Positions 32,709 to 43,372 are shown, counted from the stretch's first letter. The stretch: 64,000 bases of DNA from an uncultured Aquimarina sp. (GCA_947496355.1 CANMCO010000001.1:186001-250000); one strand, 5' to 3'. A program made the numbers and translations. Notes: generated by a model from the sequence alone, not told the origin.

Positions 32709-33086
32709 TTACTTAACCGATTTTAGGATTTTGGAAACATAATAAACTTCAAGAATTAAACATATTAGATAGGGTATAAAGAAATCAAGAAACACATTTT
32801 TGTTGATTTCGATATTGTTGAGCTTAATGAGTGCTAGAAAAATTCCAGTTTTCACAAAACTTCCTACCAAAAAGATGAAACCTATTTGGTCTTTGTACTT
32901 CTTACTAAGAAGAATTATTGTTACGGTAAACAGAAAGGTAAATCCTGCATTAAAAATATAGGATAGGTTGATTATGTCAATGTTTTGACTTGAAAAAACC
33001 TGATTTGCAATTGTTTTATGTGTCAAGTAGCCCCCTATGACTACAAGTATAAAAAGGCCTATGAATCTAATTATTTTTTGAAGCAT
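32709..33086 (-). CDS. Small 4-TM membrane protein in AtpI-like position
   Basis: Hydrophobic protein between atpZ-like gene and atpB. Confidence 0.6.
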   Translation of the reverse strand: MLQKIIRFIGLFILVVIGGYLTHKTIANQVFSSQNIDIINLSYIFNAGFTFLFTVTIILLSKKYKDQIGFIFLVGSFVKTGIFLALIKLNNIEINKNVFLDFFIPYLICLILEVYYVSKILKSVK

Positions 33087-33130
33087 ACCAAAATAAATAT
33101 TCTGCAAAGGAAACAAATTGTGCTTCAAAA

Positions 33131-33412
33131 TCAATTAGACTTATTGATTTTGTTTAATTGTTTAATAACCAAGTATAGCGATGTAGCAACACCCAATAGA
33201 ACAAAAACAATGGTAAACCATTTCTCACTAAGCATATAATAGGCATCTATTCTTTCACCTATATATGCAAACACAAAAATGATAGCGCCCATTTCAAAAG
33301 CAATACCGGTAAGTACGGCAAATCGTCTAAGCTGATTTCCCTTGCCCTTGTGGTTGTCCTGATCTAGCTGGTTGTCCTCCTGATTGTTGTGGTTGTCCTG
33401 TTTTTTGTTCAC
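33131..33412 (-). CDS. AtpZ/AtpI family protein
   Basis: LTGIAFEMGAIIFVFAYIGERID...WFTIVFVLLGVATSLYLVIKQLNK. Confidence 0.8.
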   Translation of the reverse strand: MNKKQDNHNNQEDNQLDQDNHKGKGNQLRRFAVLTGIAFEMGAIIFVFAYIGERIDAYYMLSEKWFTIVFVLLGVATSLYLVIKQLNKINKSN

Positions 33413-33803
33413 TTGGCTTACTTAAAGATTTTACACCACCTTTCATAGAACAAGATGCATTAAAGTTTGCTCCTGGCTCTACTGCTAATTTACCTACGGT
33501 AACTTCGCCTTCAATGTGTGCAGTTGGTTTTAAAGATAAGGTATTTGATACAACAAGTGTTCCTGCAAATTTACCTTCAAAATCCGCATCTGAGCACTCT
33601 AATGTGCCTTTAATAAACCCAGATGATCCTACGACTACTTTGCCCGTTGTTTTAAACGTTCCTTCGATAGTACCTTCTATTCTAAAGCCTCCTTCAGAAA
33701 CAATATCTCCAACGATCTTTGTTCCTTCTGAAATTTTGTTTTGATTGCGTGAAAAATCGGTCATACTTCCTTGGTCTCTTCCTTTTTTGTTATCTGAAAA
33801 CAT
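33327..33803 (-). CDS. Bactofilin (polymer-forming cytoskeletal protein)
   Basis: GTKIVGDIVSEGGFRIEGTIEGTFKTTGKVVVGSSGFIKGTLECSDADFEGKFAGTL. Confidence 0.93.
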   Translation of the reverse strand: MFSDNKKGRDQGSMTDFSRNQNKISEGTKIVGDIVSEGGFRIEGTIEGTFKTTGKVVVGSSGFIKGTLECSDADFEGKFAGTLVVSNTLSLKPTAHIEGEVTVGKLAVEPGANFNASCSMKGGVKSLSKPSEQKTGQPQQSGGQPARSGQPQGQGKSA

Positions 33804-33825
33804 AATATATAGGGGGATTAAGTTA

Positions 33826-36462
33826 TTACTCTGTTTCTTCTATTTCTGGTTCTGTGTTATAATTTTCCAAATTCTTATGAATCTGAAGAATTCTGTAATT
33901 AGGAGATGCTATTGTGAAATAGGCATCATCAACTTTTTTATAATATTTCTTTCTTCTGTTCCATTTTGTTAAGTCCACTCCTCGGGTATCTTCAGTTTTA
34001 CCTAATGTTAGTAATTCACCAAAACCGCTTGCGCCTAACTTATTTCTTTTTGTATGTACAACTACAAACTGTATATCTTTATTATATATATCTAACGAAA
34101 CTTTCATTTTATCATACCTAAGTTCCTTGATAATATTTTCTATTTTTTCCTTTAATGCCAGTGATTGATTATTACCAAAAGTTGAAAAAGCATAAATTAA
34201 TTTATGATTCTCTTCTTCGTCAACCCCAGTCAAAAATATATCATTTTCTATTTGTGGGATTGTTACCTGGTAGATGAGCTGTGCTTTTTTACCTTCGGGA
34301 CTTTGAGGATAATTAAGGGCTACATAGTTTAAGGATTGCTTATATGCCTCAAAACCTCGATAACGTCCTATCGCTTGTGCTTTTAAAAGTTCAAACTTTG
34401 GTAAAAACTCATCTTCTCCACCAAATTTGGTAATAAGCTCGTCACTTTTTTGAATAACCGATGCGTATTGCTGATTCTGAAAATCTTTATACAATCTATT
34501 ATACATTGATTCTGGACTGTTTTGATCGTCTTTTAACTCTTCATCTGGGTTTTGAAGAATCTTTGCGTACCTGGAATCTCCATGATTATTAATAATATCT
34601 TGTTTTAATGCATTGGATTTTGAAACATCTCCTTGAACCAAATAGATCTTATAAAGATTGTATTTTGAAGGAACAATTAAACGTTCTTCTGGTTCGCTTT
34701 GTAGTAAATTTTCAAACTTATCAGTAGCTAAGCCATACTCTTGGAATTTTTCTTTATAGATTACTCCCAGTTGGTAATAGGCAAAATTTCTGTCTGTTTT
34801 AAGCGTATCTAATTTGCCTTGATCAGTAGGAAGCTGGGCGATGTAAGTTTGCGGATCAAAAGTTGGGTCAGTGTCTATAGAGTATTCTTCTGGCCTTTCC
34901 TCTTTTTCTGTTATTGCCGCGCCCGGATTAGAAACACTAGAAACCTTCCAGTTGTCTTGTAACTCACGATTTCCAAAAGTTCTTTTAAATGCAGTTTTTC
35001 CATAAGCAACGGTTGTTTGATTATAGAAATAAAATTTTCCGTCTGCCTTTGGGCCTTTACTATCTACTGCTAACCCAGAACCAGGTTGTCTGTATTTTTG
35101 TTCAACCGGAAGTTGTCCTTTGATTTTTGCTATTTCTTCGGCCTTTTCGGCTGCGACGGCCTTTGCTTTTAGTTTTTCAGTATATTCAAGATAATAAGTT
35201 AACCTTTCTTGTGGCGACATGGCCACTACGGTTAAAATACTATCATTTGTTTTAGCAATACCTTCATACAAAATAACATCATCCAGGTTCACTCTTTTTT
35301 TCTTTAGCACCCTATATTTTTTAGAATTTACAACCATTCTTTGAAGCGTGCTATCATAATAAGCGCCTGCTGTTGCATATTCCTTTCTATCAAAATTAAT
35401 ATCTCCAAGAGTATAATAATTAAGGGATTCTAAATGTTTATCATCAGAATTTGTGCGCAATGATTTATTATAATAGTCTATTGCTAAATCAATAGAGTCT
35501 AAATTCTTGAAGTAGACAGCTTTTTGGTTGTATATTTTATCTAAAAAAGGTCGGTTTTCGCGGTTTTCTTCAAGATCCGTTAATAATTCTAAAAACTCTT
35601 CCTTGTTTCCGATATCGTATTTAAAATTTCGCGCTTTAGCCATATGCGCGTTTAATAAATATCTTCTGGGTGTTCTTCTGTTTAGTTCTATTACTTGGTC
35701 AAAGGCATAATTAGCACTGTCTTTATAACCCAACTGATTAAGCAACTGCCCTTTTATATATAAGTACCGTCCTTTTTCTTCAAATTTTCTGGTGTGAATG
35801 GCTGCTTTATTAATATAAGTTATTGCAGAATCCTTTAACTGAAGATTAATATAAGCTTGGGCCATCATTGCAACTGCGTCTGCATAATCCTGAGGCTCCA
35901 TATATTCTTGCTCGATCATTCTGTTTAGATCCTCAATTGCCTTTTCATTATTATCTAGACGCAGGTTGGTTTTGGCTTTCCAAACTTTGGCATGGTTAAT
36001 CGTATTACTTGTTGGATATTTATATAAAATGTAGTTAAACGCTTCTAATGCCGGAATAAAACGTTGTTCGAAGTATCTTGCTTTACCTAATAACAAAAAT
36101 GCTTCATCAACTTTAGGATTACGTTCCTTGCCGTCAATTAGCATACTATGTTTTTGGATTGCCTTTACTGCTTTTTCCTCGGCTTTATCAAAATTTTGAT
36201 TTAACACCTCATTTGGTAATCTAACATCTTCACTTACAATCATTCTTTCTATTGGCAATAACTCCCAATAGTTATCTTTATAGGACTGTATGAGTTCTTC
36301 CTGACCTTTATCAAAAGCCAAGCGACCGTTATATATGGTGTTATTTTTTGTAGTAACATCATGCCAGGCACGATTTACGAATTTGTCTTTTTTACGAGAA
36401 CACGCAAATCCTACAATAGCCAAAAGCAATACCAGCGTGATTTGTGATATTTTTCTTCCCAA
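33826..36462 (-). CDS. SprE/PorW-like TPR lipoprotein (gliding motility / type IX secretion)
   Basis: 878 aa, lipobox VGFACSRKKDKFVNRAWHDVTTKNNTIYNGRLAFDKGQEEL, TPRs, C-terminal RKKYYKKVDDAYFTIASPNYRILQIHKNLENY. Confidence 0.85.
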   Translation of the reverse strand: MGRKISQITLVLLLAIVGFACSRKKDKFVNRAWHDVTTKNNTIYNGRLAFDKGQEELIQSYKDNYWELLPIERMIVSEDVRLPNEVLNQNFDKAEEKAVKAIQKHSMLIDGKERNPKVDEAFLLLGKARYFEQRFIPALEAFNYILYKYPTSNTINHAKVWKAKTNLRLDNNEKAIEDLNRMIEQEYMEPQDYADAVAMMAQAYINLQLKDSAITYINKAAIHTRKFEEKGRYLYIKGQLLNQLGYKDSANYAFDQVIELNRRTPRRYLLNAHMAKARNFKYDIGNKEEFLELLTDLEENRENRPFLDKIYNQKAVYFKNLDSIDLAIDYYNKSLRTNSDDKHLESLNYYTLGDINFDRKEYATAGAYYDSTLQRMVVNSKKYRVLKKKRVNLDDVILYEGIAKTNDSILTVVAMSPQERLTYYLEYTEKLKAKAVAAEKAEEIAKIKGQLPVEQKYRQPGSGLAVDSKGPKADGKFYFYNQTTVAYGKTAFKRTFGNRELQDNWKVSSVSNPGAAITEKEERPEEYSIDTDPTFDPQTYIAQLPTDQGKLDTLKTDRNFAYYQLGVIYKEKFQEYGLATDKFENLLQSEPEERLIVPSKYNLYKIYLVQGDVSKSNALKQDIINNHGDSRYAKILQNPDEELKDDQNSPESMYNRLYKDFQNQQYASVIQKSDELITKFGGEDEFLPKFELLKAQAIGRYRGFEAYKQSLNYVALNYPQSPEGKKAQLIYQVTIPQIENDIFLTGVDEEENHKLIYAFSTFGNNQSLALKEKIENIIKELRYDKMKVSLDIYNKDIQFVVVHTKRNKLGASGFGELLTLGKTEDTRGVDLTKWNRRKKYYKKVDDAYFTIASPNYRILQIHKNLENYNTEPEIEETE

Positions 36463-36689
36463 ACCCAGATAATTTATAAGTGTGATAACTAAAAATCTTA
36501 CTTTTTAGTGTGTTATATGTACACAAAAATACTATGTGAGTCGTAAAAATACATTTCTTTCCTTAAAAAACAGGTTGTTAACAAATTTTTCTATCTCCAA
36601 AGATTGATTTTGTTGCGTTCTGTAAATTTATTAACAGTAGGAAATGTAATATGCACCATGAACCCTTACTTTGGCTTCTATGTTTGATG

Positions 36690-37385
36690 TTATTTATTGA
36701 AATGCGCTTCTAATTCTCTTAGTGTTTCCTCAGAAGTTGCAATATCTTTTACTACTTCACCTTTATCTAACACCACAATACGATCACATACCTCTGTAAC
36801 ATGCATAAGATCATGACTTGATACCAATACCGTAATTTCTGGATTAGCAGATAATTCTTTAATTATTTTTTTTAAACGTATTTGCGTTGTTGGGTCCAGA
36901 TTAGCAAATGGTTCATCTAGAATAATAACTTCTGGATTGCCAATAAACGACGCTATAATCCCAACTTTCTTTTGATTTCCTTTAGATAAATCTCTAAGGT
37001 ATTTCTTTTGCCCGAGGATTTCTCCGTGGAAAAAATCTTCAAAATTAGATAGTAATGCATCTACATCTGCTTTATTTTGCCCTCGCAACTCACCAATGAA
37101 ATAAAAATATTCCTCTGCCGTAAGATACCCAATAAGGAATGTTTCGTCAATAAATGCTGCGGTAACGGATTTCCATTCTTCACTCTCATTTACTTTAATT
37201 CCATTATTCTCGATATGTCCTGATGTTGGTTTAATAAGATCAAGTAATGCGCTAAATAACGTCGTTTTACCCGCACCATTATTACCTACAAGACCAAAGC
37301 TATTTCCTTTTGGTATTTCTAGATGATCAATATTTAAAACTGTATTTCCTGTATATGTTTTAGTAAGATTATGTACTGCTATCAT
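36690..37385 (-). CDS. ABC transporter ATP-binding protein
   Basis: GLVGNNGAGKTTLFSAL, DLSKGNQKKVGIIASFIGNPEVIILDEPFANLDP. Confidence 0.95.
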   Translation of the reverse strand: MIAVHNLTKTYTGNTVLNIDHLEIPKGNSFGLVGNNGAGKTTLFSALLDLIKPTSGHIENNGIKVNESEEWKSVTAAFIDETFLIGYLTAEEYFYFIGELRGQNKADVDALLSNFEDFFHGEILGQKKYLRDLSKGNQKKVGIIASFIGNPEVIILDEPFANLDPTTQIRLKKIIKELSANPEITVLVSSHDLMHVTEVCDRIVVLDKGEVVKDIATSEETLRELEAHFNK

Positions 37386-37390
37386 CCTTT

Positions 37391-38866
37391 TTAGTTTTTT
37401 TGTTTATAAGCCACAATGGTTTTATACTTTTCTGATCTATATATGCTTTCGATTTTATCAAAAACCTTGTCTTTAAATGCAAATCCTGCTATTCCTGCTA
37501 TTGTTACCAATGCATATCCGGCATAAGGACTATAGGCATAATGCCCAATCGCATACAGTATCATTGGTAAAACCATTTTGGGTAATGATAATAAAAGAGT
37601 TTTTGTATTAAAGGCCTGTCTGTCACCAAATGCTTTTTTATTGCTAGTAAGATCTATTGGGGTTTTGACATATGCACCTGCCCATAAAACTACATGAGAA
37701 TTTACGCCAATATTATAGATGGCTCCAACGATAATTGCTAAGTATACCTCCCACCCGTAATATAAATATCCTGATGCCAAAACTGTAGATATCAAAGTAG
37801 CGATTACCATCAACCACCATTTAGAAGACAAATATTCTTTGTATTTGATATTCTGACTCATCATAAGTGGATAATATGAGCTATCCCAACTTGGTACAAA
37901 TTGCCCAAAACTTAAGAGAAATCCTCCTGTAACAAAAATGGCCGCAAAAATCCTAAAAACCGGACCATCATATTGCTCTACAGACCCAGTAAAAAACAGC
38001 AATCCATAAAACAAAAACAGCACGCTTACCAAAACAGTAGATCTTGCTCTTTTATTTCGTTTTATAAGTTTAATATCATTTTTCAAAAAAGTCGCTGTTT
38101 TCCCAAATCGATTTAACCAATCGAGGTTTTCGGTCTTAATGTCTTTAGATTTTGAGGCTAACCCGGCATCCAGATACAGATCAAATACAAAAGATCTAAA
38201 AGAAAGGGCAAGTAATATAATAAGAACTACTACTGGAATTAAGACAATAATCCATGAGTCATATAGTCCTTGAAAAAATGGAGCTGTATATACTGTGATA
38301 TCAAAATAACCAAAATATTGCAGTCCTATTAAAATAGCAACAATACCACCCACCAAAAAGATGAGGTTATCTTTTTTGTTAAGAAGTATATTTAGAAAGT
38401 TACTCGAATAAATAATTGCTATAAGTCCAATATTCCAAAGTATGACATTACCTAAAGGGTGATTGCCTTCGGCCACCAACAATATTGAAAAAGGAATGAA
38501 AAAAAATGCATGCACAATATTAAAAAAAGAGAGTACTGTTTTGCCAAAAGCAAAAGAGACGATTTTCTTTTTCTTAAATGGTAAAAGTAATAATGGCTTA
38601 ATATTAATCACTGGCATTTTTTGAAGAGCATACCTAAAAATTAGATCGGCAATCATCCAATAGATCAAAAATCTATTTACTACCTGTAATGGATCAAGGG
38701 ATAGTTCTTTTTTGATATAGAAAAAAGCTCCTGCTCCTCCAGAAACCATCATTATGATAAGCCATACTGCCCAAAACCCCATAAAAAGCTTCATGAAAAG
38801 CCCTGAAGTCATTGATGCAGATCTCCAAAAGGATTTCCATTGTAAGGTGATAAAATGTTTGAACAT
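37391..38866 (-). CDS. DUF5687-type ABC transporter membrane protein
   Basis: 491 aa polytopic partner of the ATPase; KHFITLQWKSFWRSASMTSGLFMK. Confidence 0.85.
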   Translation of the reverse strand: MFKHFITLQWKSFWRSASMTSGLFMKLFMGFWAVWLIIMMVSGGAGAFFYIKKELSLDPLQVVNRFLIYWMIADLIFRYALQKMPVINIKPLLLLPFKKKKIVSFAFGKTVLSFFNIVHAFFFIPFSILLVAEGNHPLGNVILWNIGLIAIIYSSNFLNILLNKKDNLIFLVGGIVAILIGLQYFGYFDITVYTAPFFQGLYDSWIIVLIPVVVLIILLALSFRSFVFDLYLDAGLASKSKDIKTENLDWLNRFGKTATFLKNDIKLIKRNKRARSTVLVSVLFLFYGLLFFTGSVEQYDGPVFRIFAAIFVTGGFLLSFGQFVPSWDSSYYPLMMSQNIKYKEYLSSKWWLMVIATLISTVLASGYLYYGWEVYLAIIVGAIYNIGVNSHVVLWAGAYVKTPIDLTSNKKAFGDRQAFNTKTLLLSLPKMVLPMILYAIGHYAYSPYAGYALVTIAGIAGFAFKDKVFDKIESIYRSEKYKTIVAYKQKN

Positions 38867-39092
38867 GTTGAAAGTGTTTAATTATTTAGTAATCAAAAAT
38901 GAAATTTTGTTACAAAATCAATTCATATAATTAATTTTTCTTATAAATTCTAAATGCTCTTGTTGCATTTGTTATTTTTGTCAGAAATTTAAAAACACAA
39001 TCCTAATATAGTATTGGGAGTAATTCAATTATTTAATTTGAGCGCCTCTTAGCTAAAGGACTTTCGAATTAGAATTTCACTAAATTATTGTA

Positions 39093-40145
39093 ATGCCGGA
39101 TTTTCAGACCCTACATATAAAACATATAACAAGAGAAACGCCTCAGGCGGTTTCAATTGCCTTTGATGTACCATCAGAATTTAAGGATACCTATTCTTTT
39201 ATTCCAGGTCAATATATTACCTTAAAAACTGAAATCGAAGGAAAAGAAGTACGTAGAGCGTATTCTATTTGCAGTTCTCCTAAAAGTGGGGATCTTAAAG
39301 TAGCTGTAAAGGAAATCCCAGACGGTACTTTTTCTGTCGTTGCAAATAACAAATTAAAAGAAGGAGATGTACTTGAAGTGCACCCTCCCGAAGGTAACTT
39401 TCTTCTTAAAACCAACGCAGCAGCAACAGGTGCATATGCTGCATTTGCTGCCGGTAGTGGCATTACTCCTGTAATGAGTATGATCAAAGCTGTACTAGAA
39501 GAAGAATCCAATAGCCGGTTTGTATTAGTATATGGAAATAAAACTTTAGAGGAAACTATATTTCACTCAGAGCTTTTAGCACTTCAATCTACACATCCAG
39601 AACGCTTATTTATAGAGTTTGTATATAGTAGAAACCAAGAGGATAATGCTCATTTTGGGAGAATTGAAAAATCAACAGTGAATTATGTTTTAAAAAACAA
39701 GTTCAAGGACACCTCTTTTGATGCGTTCTATCTATGTGGCCCAGAAGACATGATTAATACGGTTACCGCAATTCTTGTAGAGAATGGTATTGAAAAAGAT
39801 AAAGTGAATTTTGAATTATTCACTAGTAGCACTGAAGAAACCGAAATTGATGCAGATCTAGAGGGAAAGACCAATGTTACTGTTGTTGTAGATGATGAAG
39901 AGTTTAGCTTTACTATGGATCAAAAGAAAACTATTCTTGACGCCGCTCTTGATGAAGATATAGATGCTCCCTATTCGTGTCAAGGGGGTGTATGTAGTTC
40001 TTGCATTTGTAAAGTTGTAGAAGGTACTGCTGTGATGGAAAAAAATAGTATTCTAACTGATGGTGAAATAGCAGAAGGTCTTGTATTGGCGTGCCAAGCG
40101 CATCCTACTACCGAATCAATCAAAATTGATTTTGACGATGTTTAG
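39093..40145 (+). CDS. PaaE-like ferredoxin/flavin oxidoreductase
   Basis: RRAYSICSSP, GSGITPVMSM, C-terminal 2Fe-2S APYSCQGGVCSSCICKV. Confidence 0.92.
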   Translation: MPDFQTLHIKHITRETPQAVSIAFDVPSEFKDTYSFIPGQYITLKTEIEGKEVRRAYSICSSPKSGDLKVAVKEIPDGTFSVVANNKLKEGDVLEVHPPEGNFLLKTNAAATGAYAAFAAGSGITPVMSMIKAVLEEESNSRFVLVYGNKTLEETIFHSELLALQSTHPERLFIEFVYSRNQEDNAHFGRIEKSTVNYVLKNKFKDTSFDAFYLCGPEDMINTVTAILVENGIEKDKVNFELFTSSTEETEIDADLEGKTNVTVVVDDEEFSFTMDQKKTILDAALDEDIDAPYSCQGGVCSSCICKVVEGTAVMEKNSILTDGEIAEGLVLACQAHPTTESIKIDFDDV

Positions 40146-40165
40146 CCTTCGACTTCGCTTGAGGC
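40145..40165. repeat. CTTCGAC...GCTTGAG palindromic repeat overlapping a stop codon
   Basis: gccttcgacttcgcttgaggc. Confidence 0.65.
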
Positions 40166-40181
40166 GAATGTTGTTACATGA

Positions 40182-41255
40182 CTACAATTTATTAATAGCG
40201 TCTATGACAGTTTTAGGCGTAATAGAATGCATCACTTTTTGATATCCTGGTGGCACTTTGTTACCATAGATAGATGTTGGAATCTGATCATATTTAGCTA
40301 GATTTGGTAATATCGCTCGTTCTAAAGGTTGTCCAAACGGCATAAAGCCAGCAAAAGGGTGCGTTACTCCCCAAAGTGTAATAGTAGGAACACCATACAT
40401 GGCAGCTAGATGAGCATTACCACTATCCATAGATAACATAGCGTCCAGATTACCAATTAGCTTAAGCTCCTCGTCAAAAGATAATTTGCTAGCTGCGTTA
40501 GTGACGTTTTTATACTTACTACTAATGTTATTTAGAATATCGATTTCTCGTTTCCCTCCTCCAAAAAGAAAAATTTCAAACTGATCTTCTTTATCCAACT
40601 CCTCGATCACCTCAACCATCAACTCCAAAGGATACGTTTTGCTTTCATATTGGGCAAAAGGAGCGATTCCTAACCATTTCTTAGTAGAGTTTAGAGTCAA
40701 TGCCTGAATATTAGGCGTAAGTGATTGTTTTTTCGGAAACTTGTGATTTTTTAGATCAATTGGATATCCTAGGGCATCAAAAACATCTGCATATCGCTGG
40801 TGCGTTGTTTTTAATTGTTTAAATTCTTTGTTCTGAGACCTAGTTAGCGCTTTTTTTTCTGCCCTTCCTTTATCAATCTGAACAACTTTTATTCCTTTGA
40901 GTGAAAACAAAGTTTTCAAAACTTTTGATCGTAATACATTATGCAAATCTGCAACAACATCAATCCCAAGTTTTTTTAGTTCGCTACTAAGTCTGGTAAG
41001 CCCTAAAACTCCTTTATGTTTTTTGGTAACATCTGCATGATGCACCTCAAGATTTTCTATATCTGAAAATATTGGCTCAAAAAACTTTCTGGTAAGTACG
41101 GTTAATTTAACATCAGGATAGGTCGCCCTAAATGTTCTTAATACCGGAACAGTCATTGCCACATCACCCATAGCAGAAAGACGAATCACGAGAACGTTCG
41201 TTTCACCTCCATAGGGGGATTTAATATTTTTAGATATTGGTCTATTCTTACTCAA
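40182..41255 (-). CDS. Glycosyltransferase family 9 (heptosyltransferase-like)
   Basis: VLVIRLSAMGDVAMTVPVLRTFRATYPDVKLTVLTR; MSMDSGNAHLAAMYGVPTITLWG. Confidence 0.92.
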   Translation of the reverse strand: MSKNRPISKNIKSPYGGETNVLVIRLSAMGDVAMTVPVLRTFRATYPDVKLTVLTRKFFEPIFSDIENLEVHHADVTKKHKGVLGLTRLSSELKKLGIDVVADLHNVLRSKVLKTLFSLKGIKVVQIDKGRAEKKALTRSQNKEFKQLKTTHQRYADVFDALGYPIDLKNHKFPKKQSLTPNIQALTLNSTKKWLGIAPFAQYESKTYPLELMVEVIEELDKEDQFEIFLFGGGKREIDILNNISSKYKNVTNAASKLSFDEELKLIGNLDAMLSMDSGNAHLAAMYGVPTITLWGVTHPFAGFMPFGQPLERAILPNLAKYDQIPTSIYGNKVPPGYQKVMHSITPKTVIDAINKL

Positions 41256-41324
41256 AAAGTATAATTATCTTGAAAATCCCCCTCATCTTAACCTACTCCC
41301 AAGAGAGAAGGGACTTTAAACAAA

Positions 41325-41933
41325 TTATTTCTCTCCTCTTAATACTGGATTTAATTCATCATCATTATACATTTTCATCTGTTTGTAGACTTTCATGTAT
41401 TTATCTCCATTTTCTATATCGGTAAGTAAGGTGTCGATTGCTGTAGATAAATCTACACGCTGCTCTAACAAAACGTCTAATTTCTTTTGGCAAGCCGCCT
41501 TATGGCTATCTGATGCTCCTTCTCTAACCGTTTCCTCATGCATGTGATACACTTTTAGAGCCAAAATAGATAATCTATCAACTCCCCAAGCAGGGCTTTC
41601 GGTATTAATACTTGCATTTGCCTTTGGGGTAACACCTTTGTATTGTTCTAAAAAATAGCTATCGATATACTCCACCATATCTGTTCTGTCTTGGTTAGAG
41701 GCATCGATCTGTCTTTTCAATTTCAAAGCTGCCACAGGATCTATTTCTGGGTCACGTATGATGTCCTCATAATGCCATTGCACAGTATCGATCCAACATT
41801 TGCGATATAACAAATGTTCTAGTGCTTGTGAGTTACTATCATAAGGATTAGAGAATTCCTGATCTACGCTATCGATCACATGGTACTTATCTATAACTTC
41901 TTTAAAAATTGCGTTTGCTGTATTGGTAAACAT
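41325..41933 (-). CDS. DUF4254 family protein
   Basis: LLYRKCWIDTVQWHYEDIIRDPEIDPVAALKLKRQIDASNQDRTDMVEYIDSY. Confidence 0.88.
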   Translation of the reverse strand: MFTNTANAIFKEVIDKYHVIDSVDQEFSNPYDSNSQALEHLLYRKCWIDTVQWHYEDIIRDPEIDPVAALKLKRQIDASNQDRTDMVEYIDSYFLEQYKGVTPKANASINTESPAWGVDRLSILALKVYHMHEETVREGASDSHKAACQKKLDVLLEQRVDLSTAIDTLLTDIENGDKYMKVYKQMKMYNDDELNPVLRGEK

Positions 41934-42080
41934 GTGCTTTATTATTTTCTAAAATGTGTAAATATGCTATGTATTTGTATATTGTCTAATGATAGAGTTA
42001 CAACTCTATTCTCATTATTGTGGTGCAAAGGTATTATATTTTGTAATAGTATTACATATAAGATGATGCAATCCAAATCA

Positions 42081-43001
42081 TCAAAAAAGTAAGACCGTAA
42101 ACGGAATCAACAAAAACACCCATATATTAATCTCTTTTGCGAACTGATGATAATCCATTTCTAAGTATGTAGTCCCAATTATAGCAAGAGGAGGTACAAT
42201 AAAAAACAACTCTGAAGTATTCTTGTCTGGTGAAATAAGTGCTACTCCAATCCCAATAATAAGGTATGCAATCACTAATCGTAATACAGGTTTGGTATTG
42301 GCTGTTTTCCGTCTAAACTTAACTAAGTAGAGGGATAGAAAAAACACAATGCATATTGATAACATCCCTGTAGAGAATAATTGATCTTTTATGAAGTAAT
42401 TCTGAAATGAGAATGAAATAGGGTCTACATAGTCACTAAACGCAAAAAACGAATCATAAAACAGTAGTGTAAAACAATTGGCAAATACATATATCGTAAT
42501 CAGGCCTATTATTGGTATAATCCAGTTTCGGTAATTTTTAGATTCAAAATATAAAATTGCCAAAAAAATCACGGCTATAAATCCTATACTCCAAAAACAA
42601 GCCAACGAGGCAATACCAATAAACATAGAAGCATTGAAAATCTTGGCTTTAACATGCTTTCCATTTCTTAAATGTAATATATTCCTTATGCCTAAAAGTA
42701 CGAATGCACTTGATAGCAAAACACTAATGTTTGTTAATGCATTTGGCAATATCCCTGTAAGAAAAGCGTACAAAAGTATTGTATGAGTTCCTTTATAGGT
42801 TAAATCATTTCTTTGTGCAATAAAATGTAATAGCAACATGGGCAATATGTATAGCAATATCGCTCCCAGAAAGAGAAATATACTATAACTTTCTAAGGCA
42901 AAACCTTTTCTATAATACGCTGTGCAAAATAGAATTGCCATATACAATGCTACAGCAATATAATTTATAGGTTTTGATTTATTAAAAAAGCTTGATAACA
43001 C
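42081..43001 (-). CDS. DUF6427-type polytopic membrane protein
   Basis: 306 aa, ~9 TM, MLSSFFNKSKPINYIAVALYM. Confidence 0.8.
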   Translation of the reverse strand: MLSSFFNKSKPINYIAVALYMAILFCTAYYRKGFALESYSIFLFLGAILLYILPMLLLHFIAQRNDLTYKGTHTILLYAFLTGILPNALTNISVLLSSAFVLLGIRNILHLRNGKHVKAKIFNASMFIGIASLACFWSIGFIAVIFLAILYFESKNYRNWIIPIIGLITIYVFANCFTLLFYDSFFAFSDYVDPISFSFQNYFIKDQLFSTGMLSICIVFFLSLYLVKFRRKTANTKPVLRLVIAYLIIGIGVALISPDKNTSELFFIVPPLAIIGTTYLEMDYHQFAKEINIWVFLLIPFTVLLF

Positions 43002-43115
43002 TACTATTTTTTATATTTTTGCATCAAACAATATTATGATATTGTTTTTATATATTGTAGAACTAATGTATAAAAAGTATATAAAACTTTTTATATGCCA
43101 ATCATATCATGAATT

Positions 43116-43346
43116 ATGAAAGATTTTTTTGAAGCTATCCAATCTCTTTTTGTAGATGTTTTATTTGCACCTTTAGATGTTCTAAGATCCTTAGAATTAG
43201 AAAATTGGACAGCAGCCAATATGGTGAACTGGTTATTTATGGCTATTGGTTTTGTAGCTTTTTTCTATTGGATGAGAGAGTTAAAAAAGTTTAACGACAA
43301 TAATGAAGAGAATAAAGACCCTAAAGCACATTCATTTCTAGACTAA
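43116..43346 (+). CDS. Small single-TM protein (DUF6341-like)
   Basis: FFEAIQSLFVDVLFAPLDVLRSLELENWTAANMVNWLFMAIGFVAFFYWMREL. Confidence 0.8.
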   Translation: MKDFFEAIQSLFVDVLFAPLDVLRSLELENWTAANMVNWLFMAIGFVAFFYWMRELKKFNDNNEENKDPKAHSFLD

Positions 43347-43372
43347 GTCTTTTTAAGGATGTATTATTATAA

